Shown here piece after piece: positions 60,222-64,000 of a stretch of DNA of 64,000 nucleotides. The translations under genes were made by a program, and so were the position numbers. The stretch's first letter is position 1, and each line of letters starts with the position of its first letter. The notes below the pieces were generated by a model, which had not been told where the DNA came from, did not search any database, and saw only the letters and a list, made by a program, of their open reading frames with translations. The stretch spans positions 36,042,396-36,106,395 of the forward strand of contig NC_063054.1 of NCBI RefSeq assembly GCF_018812025.1, written 5' to 3'. This DNA is from Megalobrama amblycephala (taxonomy: Eukaryota > Chordata > Actinopteri > Cypriniformes > Xenocyprididae).

Positions 60222-60798
60222 AGGATTAGTTCACTTTCAAATTAAAATTTCCTTATAATTTACTCACGTTTATGTCATCCAAGATGTTCATGTCTTTCTT
60301 TCTTCAGTCGAAAAGAAATGAAGGAAAACATTCCTGGATTATTCTCCTTGTAGTGGACTTCAATGGGCACCAAACGGTTGAAGGTCAAAATTACAGTTTA
60401 CAATAATCCCAGACGAGAAATAAGGGTCGTATATAGAGAAACCATCACTCATTTTCTAAAAAAATAAATAAAATGTTTATACATTTTATCCATAAATGCT
60501 CATCTTGAACTAGCTCTCTTCTTCTTCTTTGAATTCTGGCAGTGTAGACACTGCTAAGTGTATTACTGCCCTCCAGAGGACAAAGTTTGAACTAAATTGT
60601 CATATATAATATGCTAGTGCAAGTATATAAAAATTAGTTCAAACTTTGACCTGTGGAGGGCAGTAATACATTTAGCAGTGTCTACACTGCCAGAATTCAA
60701 ATAGAGAAGAAGAAGAAGAAGAAGAAGAAGAAGAAGAAGAAGAAGAAGAAGAAGAAGAAGAGAGCTAGTTCAAGATGAGCATTTATGGTTAAAATGTG

Positions 60799-60868
<70 letters not shown>

Positions 60869-61130
60869 TAGAAAATGAGCGATTGTTTCTCAAGATAAGA
60901 CCCTTATTCCTCGTCTGGTATCGTTTAAAGCTCTTTGAAGCTGCACTAAAACTGTAATTTTGACCTTCAACCGTTTGGGCTCCACTGAAGTCCACTATAT
61001 GGGGAAAAATCCTGGAATGTTTTCATAAAAACCTTAATTTCTTTTCGACTGAAGAAAGAAAGACATGAATATCTTGGATGACATGGGGGTGAGTAAATTA
61101 TCAGGAAATTTTAATTTGAAAGTGAATCCT
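60222..61130. mobile_element. TTAA-flanked fold-back element with expanded microsatellites (E11)
   Basis: AGGATTAGTTCACTTTCAA... to ...TTGAAAGTGAATCCT, TTAA at 60218-60221 and 61131-61134. Arms are inverted (AAGAAAGAC, GTGTAGACACTGC / GCAGTGTCTACACTGC, GGAGGGCAGTAATAC). The left arm has only a short CTTCTTCTTC; its partner at 60705-60762 has grown to about 19 GAA units, and a (TA)n tract (60803-60850) lies beside it. Same termini as 9253-9942. Confidence 0.85.
60705..60762. repeat. (GAA)n trinucleotide expansion
   Basis: Purine-only (GAA)n, about 19 units, in one arm of the fold-back element. Confidence 0.95.
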
Positions 61131-61134
61131 TTAA

Positions 61135-62601
61135 AAAAAGTGATAGAATTTCATGTTTATTGTTATGAAAAATGCACAAAAATACTATTTTCAATATTTT
61201 ATATCTTTTCGAATCATGTCCTTGATTTTTTTCTAAAACCTTTACCAAGGTAGAAATAAAACATTTTAAAAAAACAAAACGTAACATTTTTTTCAGTCAA
61301 AAATGAACGAAGAGCACCAAAGGGTTAAACATGATGTTATTTAACATTACTTGATCAACATCCATAACTAAGAGTGAAATTACAGGTTGATAAAAATATG
61401 CTGCATTATTATGTTAGCATGAGTATGAAAGTACTGCATGCATCTTGGAAATGAATAGTTATTTTACATTTTGGGTTAATTATTTCTTCTATTTCTTTCG
61501 TATTGCAATGTGGGATACAGCATTCACAGTATGTTTTTATTGTTTTAGTAGGTTTTCGGGTATTTCATACCTGCAAAAACCATATAATGGTCAAATTTGA
61601 GGACTAGTTAACTCTAGAGATGATGGTAATTCTAGTAAGAGTTGAGAAAATCGCATGCTCCGACAATCAGCTGAAAAGCTCATTGGTAAATTCGTCAGAC
61701 TCGGCCAATTACACACAATCCAACTGGCACCAACAAATCGTTCATCATCACGGCCACCGTCTCACTTGAGCGTTTCAGAGACAAATGCTCGCACACATAC
61801 ACGCATGCTAACTCGCCGCCTAGATTAAATCAGGCCATTTCAGTCAGAAATCCATAATAAATTACATATCAGACTTCAATGCAATGTCATTGATTCCAGT
61901 CATACCGTGATAAACTACCAGCCACCAGGCTCAGAGTGATATCATTTCACCGTATCTAACCAGAAATACATCCATCTGCACTCATAGCTAGCAAGATGAC
62001 AAATTGTTATTAAAAATTAATTGCATTAATTGCACCCCTCACAATAATTTACCCTGGATCTTGTTCACGAACTACCTGCAGTCCAACTTATTGAGTCACG
62101 ATGCAATAATGATACTGTGATTCATTGCAATAAATTATCATCACGTAGTTAGATAGGCAATACCCAGCTCTAGTATAGCACTGTATATTTAAATTTTATG
62201 CAAATGAGGCTCATTATAGAATGTACTGTATTAGCAAATGTCAGTTGTGCAAGATTCAGAGTTGAGTGTGACTTTGAATCAAATTCAAAACACAGGAAGT
62301 TGAATTGGAGTGACCGGAATATACTGAGTTGTAATTCAAAGAAATTCAACACCGTGAATGCATTTGGGGAAATTAAGTGTTCTTGCTTCTTTGCGTCTTT
62401 CTGAAAGCCTTCAAACTTTAAAACAAAACTTAAAATTGTACTAAGGCGGTCAAGCCAACATTTAGAGTTTGTCTTTTGGGGGCTTTTTTTGTTGTTGATG
62501 TTGTTCTACTCCCTTAAATTCAAATTGGAATTATATTCCCAGGCTGCTACTGCTACTAGGTTGCTACTTAAAATTCAATTAATATTCAGGAAATTTAGCA
62601 T
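61135..62601. other. Low-repeat region, possible regulatory DNA
   Basis: 61600-62160 is unique-looking and balanced in composition. No gene recognised. Confidence 0.3.
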
Positions 62602-62605
62602 TTAA

Positions 62606-63360
62606 AGAGGACCTATTATGCCCCTTTTCACAAGATGTAATATAAGTCTCTGTTGTCCCCAGAATGTGTCTGTGAAGTTTCAGCTCAAAATACCCCACAG
62701 ATCATTTATTATAGCTTGTCAAATTTACCCCTATTTGTGTCCCTTTAAATGCAAATGAGCTGCTGCTCCAGAAGAGGGCGGAGCTATAACAACTCATACT
62801 CAACAAACAACAAAGCTGGAGAATCTCACACAGCCAAAATGACGAAGGTGTTCAGCCTTACATTGTTCAAACCGGAGTCGACACTGATGGAGAGACTCAG
62901 GAAGAAGTTACAACTTTTAGAATGAAACTGGACGTTTCTGAATGGTTAGTGGATAAATTTATGCATTGCTGTGGAGTTGATTCAACTCATCCACTAGCAT
63001 GTGCCGTCATGTTAGTCTTTTGTGCAAATCCAGCGTTGAATTGACCCTCGTTTGTGAAGCAGTCAACTCTTCCTCTTCTCTAAAGCAGCCCAACATGGCC
63101 CCGCCCCCTTTGTTGTGTGTTCTCAGGGGTGGGGTTTATGTAAATTTTAGGGTTAGTGATGTCACCAACCCAGGAAGAAGCTCGTTGTAGTCCCTACCAG
63201 CTGTTTGTTGTAGCCCTTAAAAAGCGATTTCTGTAAAAGATAATATCTCTCTTTGCATTGAACTTTGAGTGTCGTAACTTTGCAGATGTTGTTTATGCTC
63301 AAACAGCAACATTACACACTAACTAAAGTTAAAAAAATGAAATCATAATCAAGGACCCCT
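62606..63360 (+). mobile_element. TTAA-flanked Kolobok-like element (E10)
   Basis: AGAGGACCTATTATGCCCC... to ...TCAAGGACCCCT, TTAA at 62602-62605 and 63361-63364. Contains a decayed exon on plus (62839-62950) reading LFKPEST, then in another frame DVSEW followed by GTTAGT, matching the 40801-40962 ORF family. Closest relative in the window: 3252-3749. Confidence 0.8.
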
Positions 63361-63364
63361 TTAA

Positions 63365-64000
63365 AAATCATTTTAGCAAATTATTTCAACTGGATATTGC
63401 ATGCACACATAAAATATGCAGAGAGTAGCATGGTAGTTTGCTATTTCAAGCAATTAAATGAAGCTTTATTGAGTTGAACTGGAATTTTAAAAGCATTCCT
63501 AACCCTGTAATATTGCACTATTAATATACACCTGTATTACACAGTGAAAGATGCCTGCACATAATTCCCACTCTCTCCAGGTATTATAGACCACCGCGAT
63601 GAACGCTAATTTTGTAGGCGTGTTTGTGTCATTAGCTGATTTACATTAGTTCCTCGAGTGAATCGAGTGTTAAAACGACACAGACTGTGCATGCACTAGA
63701 AGGATTGCAATTAATTCCCTCCAGTGTGTTGTGACATTACCCCAGTGCGTTACAAACGCTTCTGTTTACTGCACATGGTCTTCTTGCTGTGTTGATGAAA
63801 TTACAAAGCTAAGGTTTGACGTCTTTGAGACACGATCCTCAAACAACATCTCAACTCTACGGCCTGTTATTATTTCTGCCACAATTATCTTGTACATTCA
63901 TGCGTGCTGCTTTCAAGTTTAGACATGCTAAAAACAATGATGCCAACAGCAATGCTTGTGGAAAAACGCAGTGCATTCTGGGTGTTTATTTTCCTTCAGA
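63365..64000. other. No recognised gene
   Basis: Unique-looking sequence to the window end, no exon or repeat identified. Confidence 0.35.

Overview
The window is vertebrate nuclear DNA, very probably from a cyprinid-type ray-finned fish. It is AT-rich, full of long (TG)n, (CA)n and (TA)n tracts, and dominated by cut-and-paste DNA transposons typical of that group: Tc1 elements with the CCGATTCCAAAAAAGTTGGG terminus, TTAA-flanked elements, hAT-like elements and fold-back repeats. Nothing prokaryotic is present. Two host genes are recognisable, both on the minus strand.

Left edge (1-5000): three consecutive coding exons of eva1c (4252-4035, 2745-2622, 840-688) with exact GT/AG boundaries and compatible phases. 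They encode the first SUEL-type lectin domain and the start of the second. Later exons lie left of the window; exon 1 was not found. Centre (29271-30221): an intact single-exon tmem121 CDS (316 aa), preceded by a nested tandem duplication (30241-31554).

The remainder is mostly transposon. At least nine complete elements share an AGG... terminus and a TTAA duplication, with several truncated or degraded relatives. Two members carry a THAP-type zinc finger (one intact-looking, one broken) and four carry a second shared exon with an FEPESD and/or DVSEW signature. This points to the Kolobok superfamily. Four Tc1 lineages occur, all broken or internally deleted. Several insertions are nested; one (20721-21517) has an exact TTAA duplication and a reconstructable empty site.

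The most unusual object is 50109-51483: eight tandem copies of a 107-172 bp LTR-like unit. Intact units are separated by about 45-50 bp holding a primer-binding site that matches tRNA-His at 19 of 20 positions and a purine-rich tract. The whole array is bounded by one 4-bp duplication (GCTG). It reads as a tandemly amplified TRIM-type LTR retroelement whose LTR carries a tRNA-like segment with a perfect B box.

Other points of interest are two candidate host exons with good splice signals and no identified gene (22156-22245 and 52696-52728), and several low-repeat stretches around tmem121 that may hold conserved regulatory DNA. All family assignments come from reading motifs and termini by eye; no database search was possible.
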